A stretch of 64,000 nucleotides of DNA. It comes from Chitinophagaceae bacterium. Its GTDB lineage: Bacteria; Bacteroidota; Bacteroidia; Chitinophagales; Chitinophagaceae. The stretch lies in NCBI GenBank assembly GCA_016710165.1, contig JADJLJ010000001.1, forward strand, positions 744,001 to 808,000, given 5' to 3'. The position numbers and the translations under genes were made by a program. Positions within the stretch are counted from its first letter, which is position 1; the number at the start of each line of letters is the position of its first letter. Positions 44,185 through 52,521 of this stretch are shown here, in pieces. The notes beneath the pieces were generated by a model. It saw only the letters and a program-made list of their open reading frames with translations, ran no database searches and was not told where the DNA came from.

Positions 44185-44314
44185 GCATGAAGGTAACTTT
44201 AATTAAAGGGCTAAAGATATTGAAACAGGGCAACAGATTGTTCATGCAGGGACAACAATGCCCTTTATTTACCGGTGGCCCGGCAATAAGATGTATGCAG
44301 GATGGTTTCTTAAA

Positions 44315-44431
44315 TTACCGGAGGGCCCTTGTACCCCGGTAATTTCGGTTAGCTGCCTGTTGGGTGGTTACCGATTGGGCGCAGGAAGCCAGAACAACGA
44401 TGATGATCAGGAAGATGGTAAAATTTTTCAT
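44315..44431 (-). CDS. Very small lipoprotein (38 residues)
   Basis: The frame encodes MKNFTIFLIIIVVLASC with a perfect lipobox, then AQSVTTQQAANRNYRG. A signal of this quality is unlikely by chance, and entericidin-like or lysis-like small lipoproteins have this size. Function unknown. The longer upstream frame is rejected because it would bury the signal. Confidence 0.55.
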   Translation of the reverse strand: MKNFTIFLIIIVVLASCAQSVTTQQAANRNYRGTRALR

Positions 44432-44648
44432 AGGAAGTGATTTTATGCTTAAAAAGCTATTGTAAAAATAAGGCCTGCCTGGCTGATTGTTATAAGCAAA
44501 AACGCCGATTTTTTTAGTAAATACCCTTGCGGGGATTACGCAGAATATGTAACAGATTGTTTTACAGGCTGCACAAAAAACATTGTCTTTACGGCCATAC
44601 CGTAAGGACAATGCGTGGCATACCGGATATGCACACTTAACTGCTATG

Positions 44649-44963
44649 TTAGATCATTTTTTCAGAGATAAAGGAGCCATCCGGAGCAAACAGTGCCTGC
44701 CAGCGCTGGCTGCCAAGGAAGAACTTTACTTTATAGGTATTGCCGTTTTCTTTTTCCCATTCTATCTGTCCGCCGGCGGATGGATAACGGCTGTTGAAAT
44801 TACTCATGACAGAGGCCGGGACAGCAGATGAACTGATGACCGTACTGGAGGAAACCGCATCATTTTGCTTGGAACAGGAGATGGCCATGGTAATGCTTAT
44901 CAGCGCCAGGAAAAAAAGGATCTTTCTAATGCTTGTTATTTTCAGGTGAATGTTTTTTTGCAC
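44649..44963 (-). CDS. PepSY-like small lipoprotein
   Basis: The lipobox MAISC is near residue 26. After a Ser/Val linker comes one PepSY-like repeat: VPASVMSNFNSRYPSAGGQI, WEKENGNTYKVKFFLGSQRWQALF and FAPDGSFI. This matches the Bacteroidota 'PepSY-like/beta-lactamase-inhibitor-like' family, whose function is unknown. Confidence 0.7.
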   Translation of the reverse strand: MQKNIHLKITSIRKILFFLALISITMAISCSKQNDAVSSSTVISSSAVPASVMSNFNSRYPSAGGQIEWEKENGNTYKVKFFLGSQRWQALFAPDGSFISEKMI

Positions 44964-45121
44964 GTTGAAGATAATACCCCGGCAGGCCAGTGAAGAAACA
45001 GAAGATACCCGGCAGGGATTTTTTATACCTGAACAGGATTTCCAGGATGTTGATCAGTGGGAGAAATTATGACCGTGCCATATATTAACGGGATGCCAGC
45101 CTGAAGGAAATAGCTGATTGA

Positions 45122-45727
45122 TCATTTCCCTCCCTGCAGATCTGTAAGGGTTGGCAATGTGGTCTTATAGTCTTTATTAAGCCCTTCATAGAAAGTAGCC
45201 AGCCGGAGTGAATCCCGTTGCCTCAGCTGTCCCATTTGCTGCTTAAGTCCTTCGCCCAGGTCAAGGATGAATGCCTGGCCCTGTTCTTCGGTAGGGTTGG
45301 TAGCAATGTATGCGTTGATATCATCCAGGAATTTATTCATGATCGGTTTCATATCCTTCATTTGCTGTATCACAATATCAACCGATGAATAAACCCGCTG
45401 GTCGGCATTGGGTTCCTTTTTTATATTCTCCAGGTTACCCACCGTAACATCGATCTCATGATTGATATTGCTGCGGGTCACCTCAATATCGCCTGACTTA
45501 CCCAGGTCTTTCATCACCGTAGAAAAGATCCCCCGGTTCTGGATATAGGCCGACCAGGCTTTTTCGGTGGCCTCTTTTCTTTTTTTGAACTCCGCTTTAC
45601 TCTCGTCTTTATTATTAAAGCCCAAAAAATAAATGATGCTGGCTGCCAGCACGGGCGTGATAACACCGATGGCAATATTCCTGAACATTGAGTTGCCGGA
45701 TGATTGTTTGGCCGGTTTATTTTCCAT
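45122..45727 (-). CDS. Membrane-anchored helical protein, unknown
   Basis: I start at the ATG at 45727 (MENKPAKQSS): it gives a polar N-terminus, one membrane helix (IAIGVITPVLAASIIYFLG) and an extracytoplasmic helical domain of about 155 residues (KAEFKKRKEATEKAWSAYI, QQMKDMKPIMNKFLDDINAY). The frame is open 71 codons upstream but that part overlaps the divergent gene's promoter. No family recognised. Confidence 0.55.
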   Translation of the reverse strand: MENKPAKQSSGNSMFRNIAIGVITPVLAASIIYFLGFNNKDESKAEFKKRKEATEKAWSAYIQNRGIFSTVMKDLGKSGDIEVTRSNINHEIDVTVGNLENIKKEPNADQRVYSSVDIVIQQMKDMKPIMNKFLDDINAYIATNPTEEQGQAFILDLGEGLKQQMGQLRQRDSLRLATFYEGLNKDYKTTLPTLTDLQGGK

Positions 45728-45887
45728 TTCCTTTTTTGCTAAAAGTAAAAAATAGCGGGTTAATGACAAAAGAAACAGCAAAAAACCATTCCCGGGCACA
45801 TGCAACTGCAGATGCCTGTTGAAAGAATACCCACTGGCGGGTAGAATAGTATACCGGGAAACCCGTTTATTTGAAAAAATATTCAGT

Positions 45888-46406
45888 ATGAAACGGATCC
45901 TTTCCATTTTTGCCTTTTTCATGATAGCCCTCCAAAGCAATGCCCAGGTAAAAAGTTTTGAAACCGCAGTTGCCTATAACGATTTTATTGTTGCCGAGCA
46001 GACCAAAGTGGGTGAAACAATAAAGGCATTCATCGATACATACGGCAGTTCAAAAGACAGTTCTGTGATACAGGAAGCCCGTCGGAAAATTGTGATACAG
46101 GCCGACTCAGCGGTTAAACAGGTAAAAATGCTGGTGCCATTTAAAGGAGATACCTCTCTGAAAAGGAATGCCATCAACCTGTTTGGCTTTTACTACCAGA
46201 TCGCGGCAAAGGAATATGACCAACTGGTACAACTCGGCTTTGATACAAAGAAAAGCAATGAAGAGATCAGTAAAGAGATGACAGCCATCATCCAGGGTAT
46301 CACTGCCCGGGAAAAACTGCTTGATGCATATTTCCAGGAAGCCCAAAAGACCTTTGCCGCCAAATACAATATTAAACTTTCGGAAAATTCGTTTAAGATA
46401 GATTAG
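45888..46406 (+). CDS. Exported helical protein, unknown
   Basis: The ATG at 45888 gives a signal peptide ending near QSNAQ. The mature part (about 150 residues) is almost wholly helical: FETAVAYNDFIVAEQTKV, SVIQEARRKIVIQADSAVKQV and YQIAAKEYDQLVQLGF. It resembles LIC11966-like helical bundle surface proteins. It is divergent from the anchored helical protein next door, and both share a similar helix style. Confidence 0.6.
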   Translation: MKRILSIFAFFMIALQSNAQVKSFETAVAYNDFIVAEQTKVGETIKAFIDTYGSSKDSSVIQEARRKIVIQADSAVKQVKMLVPFKGDTSLKRNAINLFGFYYQIAAKEYDQLVQLGFDTKKSNEEISKEMTAIIQGITAREKLLDAYFQEAQKTFAAKYNIKLSENSFKID

Positions 46407-46444
46407 TAAATAAGGGCTCAATTATACCTTACAGTTTTATCCAA

Positions 46445-47055
46445 TTACCTGAAGTTTAAACAGCTGCCCTGTGGTTTAAAACCTATCCGTTGCCTTGGCG
46501 CCTGTGGCGGGCTAAGCAATTTTTTCAATGCCTGGAAGATCAGTTGAATATCCACATCGTGCTGTTTCACTTTACCATCCTGCAGCAGCATTTTCTTCTC
46601 TACGTGCTCCAGCTTTAATAAGATCTCTTTGTTTGACAAAAGCAATTCCCTCATTTTACTGAATACCCGTACCTGCCTGCCGGCAGGCAGGTGACCTGGA
46701 TATTTACTTCAATGGCTGTTGAACTGTTGAGTACACTGGACAGCATAGCCACTCCCTGTTCGGTAAAAGCCATCGGCATATAACGGGTTCCGCCCCAGCC
46801 TGTTTCAGTTTCATCCAAACTTGAGGTGCCAATCTGGCTCCTCAAGTTCTCAAACTCCTTTTTAGAAAGAACAAACATAAAATCCTTCGGGAACCGCTCC
46901 GGGTTGCGTTTTACCTGTCTTTTCAGTTGTTTTGTTTCCACCGCATACATTTCGGCCAGGTCAAAGTCAAGCATTACTTTCTTACCCCTTACCAGGTAAA
47001 TCTTGCTGATGACCTTTTCTTCCAGTAATGATATTGACCTGCTTAACCTGCGCAT
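46445..47055 (-). pseudogene. ORF6N domain protein broken by a palindromic repeat
   Basis: The N-terminal ORF6N (KilA-N-like) domain is intact: ISKIYLVRGKKVMLDFDLAEMY, KRQVKRNPERFPKDFMFVL and MPMAFTEQGVAMLSSVLNSSTAIEVNIQV. At 46671-46692 a 22-bp perfect palindrome follows VNIQV, and the frame then reads TCLPAGRYGYSVK and stops. Removing 20 bases would join VNIQV to RVFSKMRELLLSNKEILLKL, the usual helix of this family, giving 196 residues. These DNA-binding-like proteins are widespread in Bacteroidota, often near mobile elements. The truncated domain could still be made. Confidence 0.75.
46671..46692. repeat. 22-bp perfect palindrome inside ORF6N gene
   Basis: ACCTGCCTGCC joined directly to its reverse complement. 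Related copies: 220-234 (in a gene), 39255-39274 and 50321-50340 (intergenic). Confidence 0.9.
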
Positions 47056-47222
47056 AATTATTTTATGATACCGGGCAAACTGCCGGTTCTTAAATATAGC
47101 CTGCCGGTATATTTATTCAATGGTGAAAAAAACAGGAAATATTGTGGATCCAGGCATAGAACTTAATGAGATCGTGGGTATAACTTCCCCTGTGCTGACA
47201 TTGCTGCAAAGAAAAGGGCTGT

Positions 47223-47915
47223 TTATCCTGCCAATACCCTTTTTATTTTGGTGACCGGGATGATCCTTCTTTTCTTATAACCCAGCAACTCGTAGATCTT
47301 AATGGCCCGTTCATTGCCGGAACCGGTATGCAAAAAAGGGATGATGCCGTTGTGCAGGTTCTTATGATCAAGGTAAGTGACCAGTTGCTGCGCATATTTA
47401 CGCCCCACGTGATCGGGGTGGGTGACCACCGCACTTATTTCAGTTAAGCCATCCATGCGTAACCGTTCACCTGCCATGGACACCAGTTCTCCCTCTTTGA
47501 AAATACCAAAGTAGTCCCCCATTACCGGTGTGCCGGGCAGGTAATAACCCGGGAAGACCCTGCTCACCAACGAATACATTTCTTCCCAGTTGGTCTCATT
47601 CAGGGGCAGGATATTTTCAGTAATAGGTATGTGTGCAACTTTTTCGCAAACCATCTGCAGGCATTGCACAACCGTTTCTACCTGGTAATTGGCCGGCAAT
47701 ACCGGAAGATCATCAAAAAGAAAAAAAGAATCACCCGGTTCAAATACTTCGTCGAATTTTTGGGCAATATCTTTTTCACCAGGGTCGTAACCTGCAAACA
47801 AAACGATATCGGGGTAGTAGCGTTTTAGTGCATCCGTGCCGGTGGCAAAAGCGGCATGCGTTTCTGTTAAGGCATGCCAGGCAGGGTTATCTAATTTTTT
47901 GTATTGGGCAGGCAT
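47223..47915 (-). CDS. GNAT family acetyltransferase
   Basis: The start at 47915 (MPAQYKKLDN) avoids a hydrophobic artefact encoded upstream. The C-terminal GNAT domain has EISAVVTHPDHVGRKYAQQL with the acetyl-CoA loop, and FLHTGSGNERAIKIYELLGY with the substrate-side Tyr. The N-terminal 110 residues are unlike the classic fold and may be a second degenerate GNAT lobe, as in the FR47-like branch. Substrate unknown. Confidence 0.75.
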   Translation of the reverse strand: MPAQYKKLDNPAWHALTETHAAFATGTDALKRYYPDIVLFAGYDPGEKDIAQKFDEVFEPGDSFFLFDDLPVLPANYQVETVVQCLQMVCEKVAHIPITENILPLNETNWEEMYSLVSRVFPGYYLPGTPVMGDYFGIFKEGELVSMAGERLRMDGLTEISAVVTHPDHVGRKYAQQLVTYLDHKNLHNGIIPFLHTGSGNERAIKIYELLGYKKRRIIPVTKIKRVLAG

Positions 47916-48007
47916 AAGCCAGATTGAAAAAGCAAATTTAAACCGGGGGAAGAGAATGAAAAAACGGGAACTTCCCAACGGCGGAGACCTACAGCGCTGA
48001 AGCAGTA

Positions 48008-48421
48008 TTATTTATCCACCAGCTTCAACCAGTCCTTTATTATTTTCTGCAGGGCCTTTTCTTTCGATCTCACATCTTTCATGTCGGTAAATACAGTGAT
48101 CCGCCTGCCATCCTTATAATCGCCGGTAAGCAGGCCCGAGCCGTCTTTTACTTTTGCCCCGCCGGGGAACACCAGCATGATCCTGCCTTTGTGAAGGTTC
48201 ATCACCACGATCTCCCGTTTATATTCCTTCGGGTCAAAGGGTTTCATTTCGCCGGTATAATAAAAGCTGGGGTTGTTCCATTTGATCCGCTCCCCCACTT
48301 CCTTGCCGGTGCTTAAGATGATCTGCCGGATGGTCTCAATTATTTTCCCAATGGCCGGGTCCAGCTTTTTGATGTGCTGCGTTACCTGTTCGGTATCGGA
48401 GAGTTTGACTGCCTTTGCCAT
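48008..48421 (-). CDS. DUF1801 domain protein
   Basis: The 137-residue protein shows IGKIIETIRQIILSTG, GERIKWNNPSFYYTGEMKPF and RIMLVFPGGAKVKDGSGLLTG, the DUF1801 pattern with a conserved Trp-Asn-Pro. The fold is YdhG-like; no function is known. Only weakly similar to the family member at 9661. Confidence 0.75.
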   Translation of the reverse strand: MAKAVKLSDTEQVTQHIKKLDPAIGKIIETIRQIILSTGKEVGERIKWNNPSFYYTGEMKPFDPKEYKREIVVMNLHKGRIMLVFPGGAKVKDGSGLLTGDYKDGRRITVFTDMKDVRSKEKALQKIIKDWLKLVDK

Positions 48422-48739
48422 AACATATTTTTTTGATTACCCACAATGGGTCATACATAAATATACAAAACACATTTTTAAATCAATAGCGGCCAGGTGA
48501 GGCTTTGCGGTCTTTGCGCTGCACTCCCTTTGCGTTCTTTGCGGTAAAAAAAATAGAACGCAAAGGGTTTCGCAAAGGGCGATGCAAGACCTAACCACAG
48601 ATCAACACAGATCGATGCACAACTTGTCCCGCTTTCGCAGGAGATCCGCTCAGATAAGATCCGTGTTATCCGTGATAATAATCTGTGGCCATCTGTGGTA
48701 AAATAAACCCGGCAACGGCGGAGAGTGGAGATTAAGAAC
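48422..48739. repeat. Repeat-filled intergenic region
   Basis: 48490-48575 contains CTTTGCG-type units facing CGCAAAG-type units (stem around AAAAAAAATAG). 48588-48705 contains ACCACAGATCAACACAGATC facing ATCTGTGGCCATCTGTGGT. Both are inverted layouts. Related strings occur at 49250-49345 and 3640-3809. Confidence 0.8.
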
Positions 48740-49186
48740 TCAGGCCCCAAACTGCCTTAAGTGATGGTCGGCATGCTTGTATACAAAGCGGCCGATCTGT
48801 TCGGTGGTCATGGGCCCGAAAAAAGGGTGAACAAAACCGGGGCTGGTATGATGGGCATATTGTTCAACACGGCTTATCCATTCCTTTTTCTGCTGTTCAA
48901 TATCGCCGGATGCGGCAGTTGTTTTCAATACATCACTGGTGGGCGAGTTCTTTCCAAAGGGCTTATCATCTTTCAGTACTTTTTTCAAGACCATTGGCCC
49001 GATCAGCCGGCCGATAAAGACCCGCTTCATATTGAGCTTCCCCAGGAACATGTCTTCACAAAGCGTGCAATGCAGCAGCATCTGGTATGCATTCATCTTG
49101 CCCCATTGTGCCTTGTTCTGCTGGCTTACAGCATGGACCCTGCTTATCAATTCTTCCCGTACGGGAGCATCAAAGACCGATTTCAT
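48740..49186 (-). CDS. DUF1569 (DinB-like) protein
   Basis: The protein has the DinB/YfiT four-helix pattern with His ligands: WGKMNAYQMLLHCTLCEDMFLG, and the C-terminal VHPFFGPMTTEQIGRFVYKHADHHLRQFG. The three His positions could hold a metal. The family may use bacillithiol or other thiols; its role in this organism is unknown. I prefer the ATG at 49186 over the one two codons upstream. Confidence 0.75.
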   Translation of the reverse strand: MKSVFDAPVREELISRVHAVSQQNKAQWGKMNAYQMLLHCTLCEDMFLGKLNMKRVFIGRLIGPMVLKKVLKDDKPFGKNSPTSDVLKTTAASGDIEQQKKEWISRVEQYAHHTSPGFVHPFFGPMTTEQIGRFVYKHADHHLRQFGA

Positions 49187-49249
49187 GATCATACGGTTGA
49201 TTTTAGCTGGGGAAATTAAGCATTAAAAATAATAATCAAAAATTGAACC

Positions 49250-49345
49250 CTGCCCTCTTTGCGCTGCACTCCCTTTGCGTTCTTTGCGGTTAAAAAAAAT
49301 CTAAACTGCAAAGAACGCAAAGGGTTTCGCTAAGGACGCTAAGGA
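49250..49345. repeat. Inverted CTTTGCG/CGCAAAG repeat
   Basis: CTTTGCGTTCTTTGCGG (49273-49289) faces CAAAGAACGCAAAG (49308-49321) across an AT-rich loop. It is a close copy of the element at 48490-48575. Confidence 0.85.
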
Positions 49346-49423
49346 TTTTATTGGTACAGATAAGCCAACGATCTTTAGCCGTACTGAATGCTGGCCAGAT
49401 GGGGAGATCCGTCTTTACCCCTA

Positions 49424-49966
49424 TCAAAATAAACCCCGCTTACTGAACCGGGCCCAGTATTGCCAGTTCTTATTCAGGATGCTGTCTTTATCAGGAAATT
49501 CCCTGCGCCGGATATTGCCTGCAGGATAATAGGACAAACTTTCCCCGATATCTACCTGGGACTTTGAATTGAACCTTGTTCGTACATATATCTTAACACT
49601 GCTGTCTTTAAAAACATCAAAGGCATAAATAAGATCCTTTCCGAGCCGGGTGTAATATGGGTCGATCTTTGGGGCCGCCTCCGGCGGCAATTTTATAAAA
49701 ACATCCGGGTCATCCGTAGCAGGCATATACCGGAATGCCCGATGCCCATCTTCATCCCTGATATATTTTTTAAAAGAAGCGTAGTTCTCAATAATAGCAG
49801 ATACCAGGCTATCATAAAGCGGCAGCTTTTCGATCACACCGGTATCAAATGTATACCCGTTATAGTCGTCCCTGATCTCTTCCTCTGATGAGCCACAACC
49901 GGCCACGGAAAAAAGAAATAATGCCAGGAATGCGTTCATAAAAAAATGCCGGGTAAGGTATTGCAT
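49424..49966 (-). CDS. Lipoprotein, unknown
   Basis: The ATG at 49966 (or the later one at 49939, MNAFLALFLF) gives a lipobox SVAGC. The mature part is beta-rich with YNGYTFDTGVIEKLPLYDSLVSAI and KIYVRTRFNSKSQVDIGES. It is a small envelope protein of no recognised family. Confidence 0.6.
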   Translation of the reverse strand: MQYLTRHFFMNAFLALFLFSVAGCGSSEEEIRDDYNGYTFDTGVIEKLPLYDSLVSAIIENYASFKKYIRDEDGHRAFRYMPATDDPDVFIKLPPEAAPKIDPYYTRLGKDLIYAFDVFKDSSVKIYVRTRFNSKSQVDIGESLSYYPAGNIRRREFPDKDSILNKNWQYWARFSKRGLF

Positions 49967-50116
49967 AAAATAACAGGGATTATGGAAGTTTTTTTTGAAA
50001 CTTAAGATACATGTTTTTTGCTTCTCAGCAAGGCCCCGCCAGGGGTTTGCAATTGCAAGACACGGGTCCCAGGGTATACACAGCCATGGTTCGTATGTCA
50101 TCGGGGTGGAGGGATA

Positions 50117-50267
50117 ATATCACCCCTTCGGGGTTTACCAACCCCATCTCATTCCGTTCTATAATAATCACATCCCTTCGGGATTAAGAATGCAAAGCCT
50201 GAAAGGCTGATACTATTATAGAAAAGAGTTAAGAATTAAATAATGCAGAACCCTGAAGGGGTGACAT
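50117..50267. repeat. Symmetric mini-hairpin element, possibly MITE-like
   Basis: Four 5-bp hairpins in a row: ACCCC-TTC-GGGGT, ATCCC-TTC-GGGAT, AGCCT-GAA-AGGCT and ACCCT-GAA-GGGGT. The ends TATCACCCCTTC and GAAGGGGTGACAT are inverted relative to each other, so the whole element of about 150 bases is a near-palindrome. Confidence 0.7.
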
Positions 50268-50284
50268 AGAGAATTAAAATATTG

Positions 50285-50760
50285 TTCGTCGTTGGTCATA
50301 AGACCAGACGGCGGCAGAGACCTGCCGGCAGGCAGGCAGGTTGGGGTGTAGACCAACAACGATTTGAATTGAAGTGTATTTGATATTTATTTATGAGGTA
50401 TGCTGCGGCTCTTTGCCGTTGGTCATAAGACCAGACGGCGGCGTATGCTGGTGCACCAGTTGGGCTTGCGTGTGAATGAGGAACACCAACGACGGCGAAG
50501 AGTTTGAGGCGAAGACCAACAGCGGCGAGTGTTATCACCAACATTGAATTGCTTAATTATACTGTTCGTCGTTGGTCATAAGACCAAACAACGGCGATGC
50601 GTGTGAATGGAGAACTCCAACAACTGCGAAGACCAACTACGGTAGATCAACCGTCGCACACATCTTCGCCAATGTTGTGTGTTATCACCAACATTGAATT
50701 GCTTACTTATGTGGTTCGTCGTTGGTCATAAGACCAGACGACGGCGAGGATTGAGGTGAA
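50285..50760. repeat. Palindromic GTTGGTCATAAGACCA repeats
   Basis: Copies begin at about 50285, 50415, 50565 and 50715, with another at 52099. Each contains CGTCGTTGGTC facing GACCA-ACGACG around AATA. Around the third and fourth copies a longer 58-bp string (from GTGTTATCACCAACATTG) repeats with a period of 150 bases. Further boxes such as GGGGAACACC and CAACGACGGCGA recur between. Confidence 0.85.
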
Positions 50761-50788
50761 GACCAACAGCGGCGAAGAAGTTGGATGA

Positions 50789-51286
50789 TTATTGGATTAA
50801 TATTAATTTTTCTCTGACTTCATAAGAAATATCCTTCAATTCTCTTATTTCAATTGAACTTGAAGTGTTTGAATTAATAGGAGTTAAAATGCCATTTATT
50901 TTATTCCTTCTTTCAGGAAGTGTCCACATACATCCCGTTAACGGATCAATTATCAGCATTCCAATTGCGCCACCGAGCAAAATATTCCCAAAATAAAAAT
51001 CGCTTATTATAAAATCTATAGGAAATATTTTTTCTGAGTACCCAGGAGCCGAAAGCCTGACTATATAACTTTCTTTTTTGAAATATCCACTGCTCGATTT
51101 TAAAGTTACCACGGCAGGAGCTGTTCCATTAAATACGGTATCACCCTTTTTGTTAGTAATTGTTATGTTAGCTGCATTAGGAGTTGAGTTAATTGTAACC
51201 GGATATTTTGATTTCCCAAAAATTGTAGCACAGCTTGAAATACTTAAGGAAACCAGTAAAACCCAAAGAGTATAGATTAAACCCAT
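50789..51286 (-). CDS. Lipoprotein with PEGA-like domain
   Basis: The lipobox SISSC is near residue 18. Residues 28-85 resemble a PEGA domain: YPVTINSTPNAANITITNKKG, then APAVVTLKSSSGYFKKESYIVRLSAPGYSEK. A hydrophobic stretch (GNILLGGAIGMLIIDPLTG) and a conserved MWTLPE follow, which is typical of a lipoprotein seen across Bacteroidota genomes. The gene is visibly more AT-rich than the housekeeping genes. Envelope role, unknown. Confidence 0.65.
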   Translation of the reverse strand: MGLIYTLWVLLVSLSISSCATIFGKSKYPVTINSTPNAANITITNKKGDTVFNGTAPAVVTLKSSSGYFKKESYIVRLSAPGYSEKIFPIDFIISDFYFGNILLGGAIGMLIIDPLTGCMWTLPERRNKINGILTPINSNTSSSIEIRELKDISYEVREKLILIQ

Positions 51287-51707
51287 ATTTATAACTTGTT
51301 TTTTAAAGATGTATCAGTTTTAAAATACTAAAACTTGTACGGCATTCGTAAATATACACAAAAATTAAAGTATTGCAAGTGAACAAAGTTTCTTCTCAGC
51401 AACGTCTCCGCTAGGGACGTTGAGTACTACGAAGACGCAACGTCCTCAGCCTTGCTTCAAACTCGTGGAGAGACGGGGCAGAATTACCCGGCATCAAGTG
51501 ATCCCATGAACTGTACGTGGTAAATTTAATAATTTGGGTGGGGAACACTTGCGCCAGTTTGGCCAGTTGGGTTTATCAGCATTTGTATTCCAAATTCCGG
51601 ACACAGTCCGGCAGAATTACCCGGCATCAAGTGATCCCATGAACTGTACGTGGTAAATTTAATAACTTGGGTGGGGAACACTTGCGCCAGTTGGGGGCTA
51701 AGCATAC
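51287..51707. repeat. Intergenic region with 82-bp direct repeats
   Basis: An 82-base unit at 51478-51559 recurs at 51611-51692 with a single difference. Between them, TTCCGGACACAGTCCGG and flanks (51576-51612) recur at 52348-52384. No coding sequence is supported; open frames here are translated repeat. Confidence 0.9.
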
Positions 51708-52055
51708 TCATTTTCGTTGAAAGACATGAAGCTTTCCTGAATTTGTATGCCGGTAGGCAAGCGTTGAATTCGACAACCCGGTTATTTCAAAGCAGGTTTC
51801 GTCAAGTTTTGATATCAATAAAATGAAATCGGCTTTCTGGGTACTGTTCATATACTTTGCATCGCAGGAACGAACCGATCTTTTAAAGCTGCCTGTACGT
51901 ACGGTATCTGTATCATACAGGGAGTAATACTTCTGCCCCTTAAAAATGATAGTGGCTTTTTTATCATCAACCGATACCCATACCCCGTTTAGTGAAGGCT
52001 CTTTCTGCACGAAGTAATAGGCAGATAGTGACCAGATCAGAAAAAACGTTTTCAT
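51708..52055 (-). CDS. Small exported protein, unknown
   Basis: The protein of 115 residues has a weak N-terminal hydrophobic segment (MKTFFLIWSLSAYYF) and then a small beta-rich body (NGVWVSVDDKKATIIFKGQKYYSLYDTDTV, FEITGLSNSTLAYR). It resembles lipocalin-like or DUF4488-like short proteins. The C-terminal tail abuts repeats. Moderate confidence that it is a gene. Confidence 0.45.
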   Translation of the reverse strand: MKTFFLIWSLSAYYFVQKEPSLNGVWVSVDDKKATIIFKGQKYYSLYDTDTVRTGSFKRSVRSCDAKYMNSTQKADFILLISKLDETCFEITGLSNSTLAYRHTNSGKLHVFQRK

Positions 52056-52521
52056 AACGAAGGCTCTTTCTCAAATATACAAAATCTAACATTGTTGATT
52101 CGTCGTTGGTCATAAGACCAGACGACGGCGTATGCTGGTGCGCCAGTTGGCTTGCGTGTAAATAGGGAACACCGACGACGGCGAAGCGAGCGTGTGAATG
52201 GGGAACTCCAACAACGGCGAAAATCATTTATCCAGTTAATATCCGTTTCTACCCTTGCAATAATCATTATGTCGCTAAAATTTGTCTCAAAGTAATAAGA
52301 AAATCATTAGCCTGATGTTTGAAATTTTCAGGGAATCTTCTCCGTTCTCAGCATTTGTATTCCAAATTCCGGACACAGTCCGGCGCAATTAAAAGGCATC
52401 AAGTGATCCCATGAACTTCATGTTCGTAATTTAAGCAGTTGGGCGGGGAACACCAGCGACGGCGAGGTAGATTAAATAATTTGGGTGGGGAACACTTGCT
52501 CCAGTCGGGGGAAAATATTAT
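52056..52521. repeat. Repeat-rich region upstream of the HEPN-like gene's end
   Basis: A fifth palindromic TCGTTGGTCATAAGACCA copy is at 52099-52131. The TTCCGGACACAGTCCGG string (52348-52384) and a diverged GGCATCAAGTGATCCCATGA (52395-52414) follow. No gene is seen. Confidence 0.8.

Larger units (their letters stand above)
49967..50788. other. Long intergenic region, mostly repeats
   Basis: No gene is convincing here. The stretch holds a run of mini-hairpins (50117-50267), a GC-rich palindrome (50321-50340) and four copies of a palindromic TCGTTGGTCATAAGACCA box. The first 130 bases are plain. Confidence 0.6.

Noticed and set aside
48478..48750. Minus-strand frame of 90 codons
   Set aside because: It is made of the CTTTGCG and ATCTGTGG repeats.
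51526..51711. Minus-strand frame of 61 codons
   Set aside because: It lies wholly in the 82-bp direct repeats and codes for repeat sequence.
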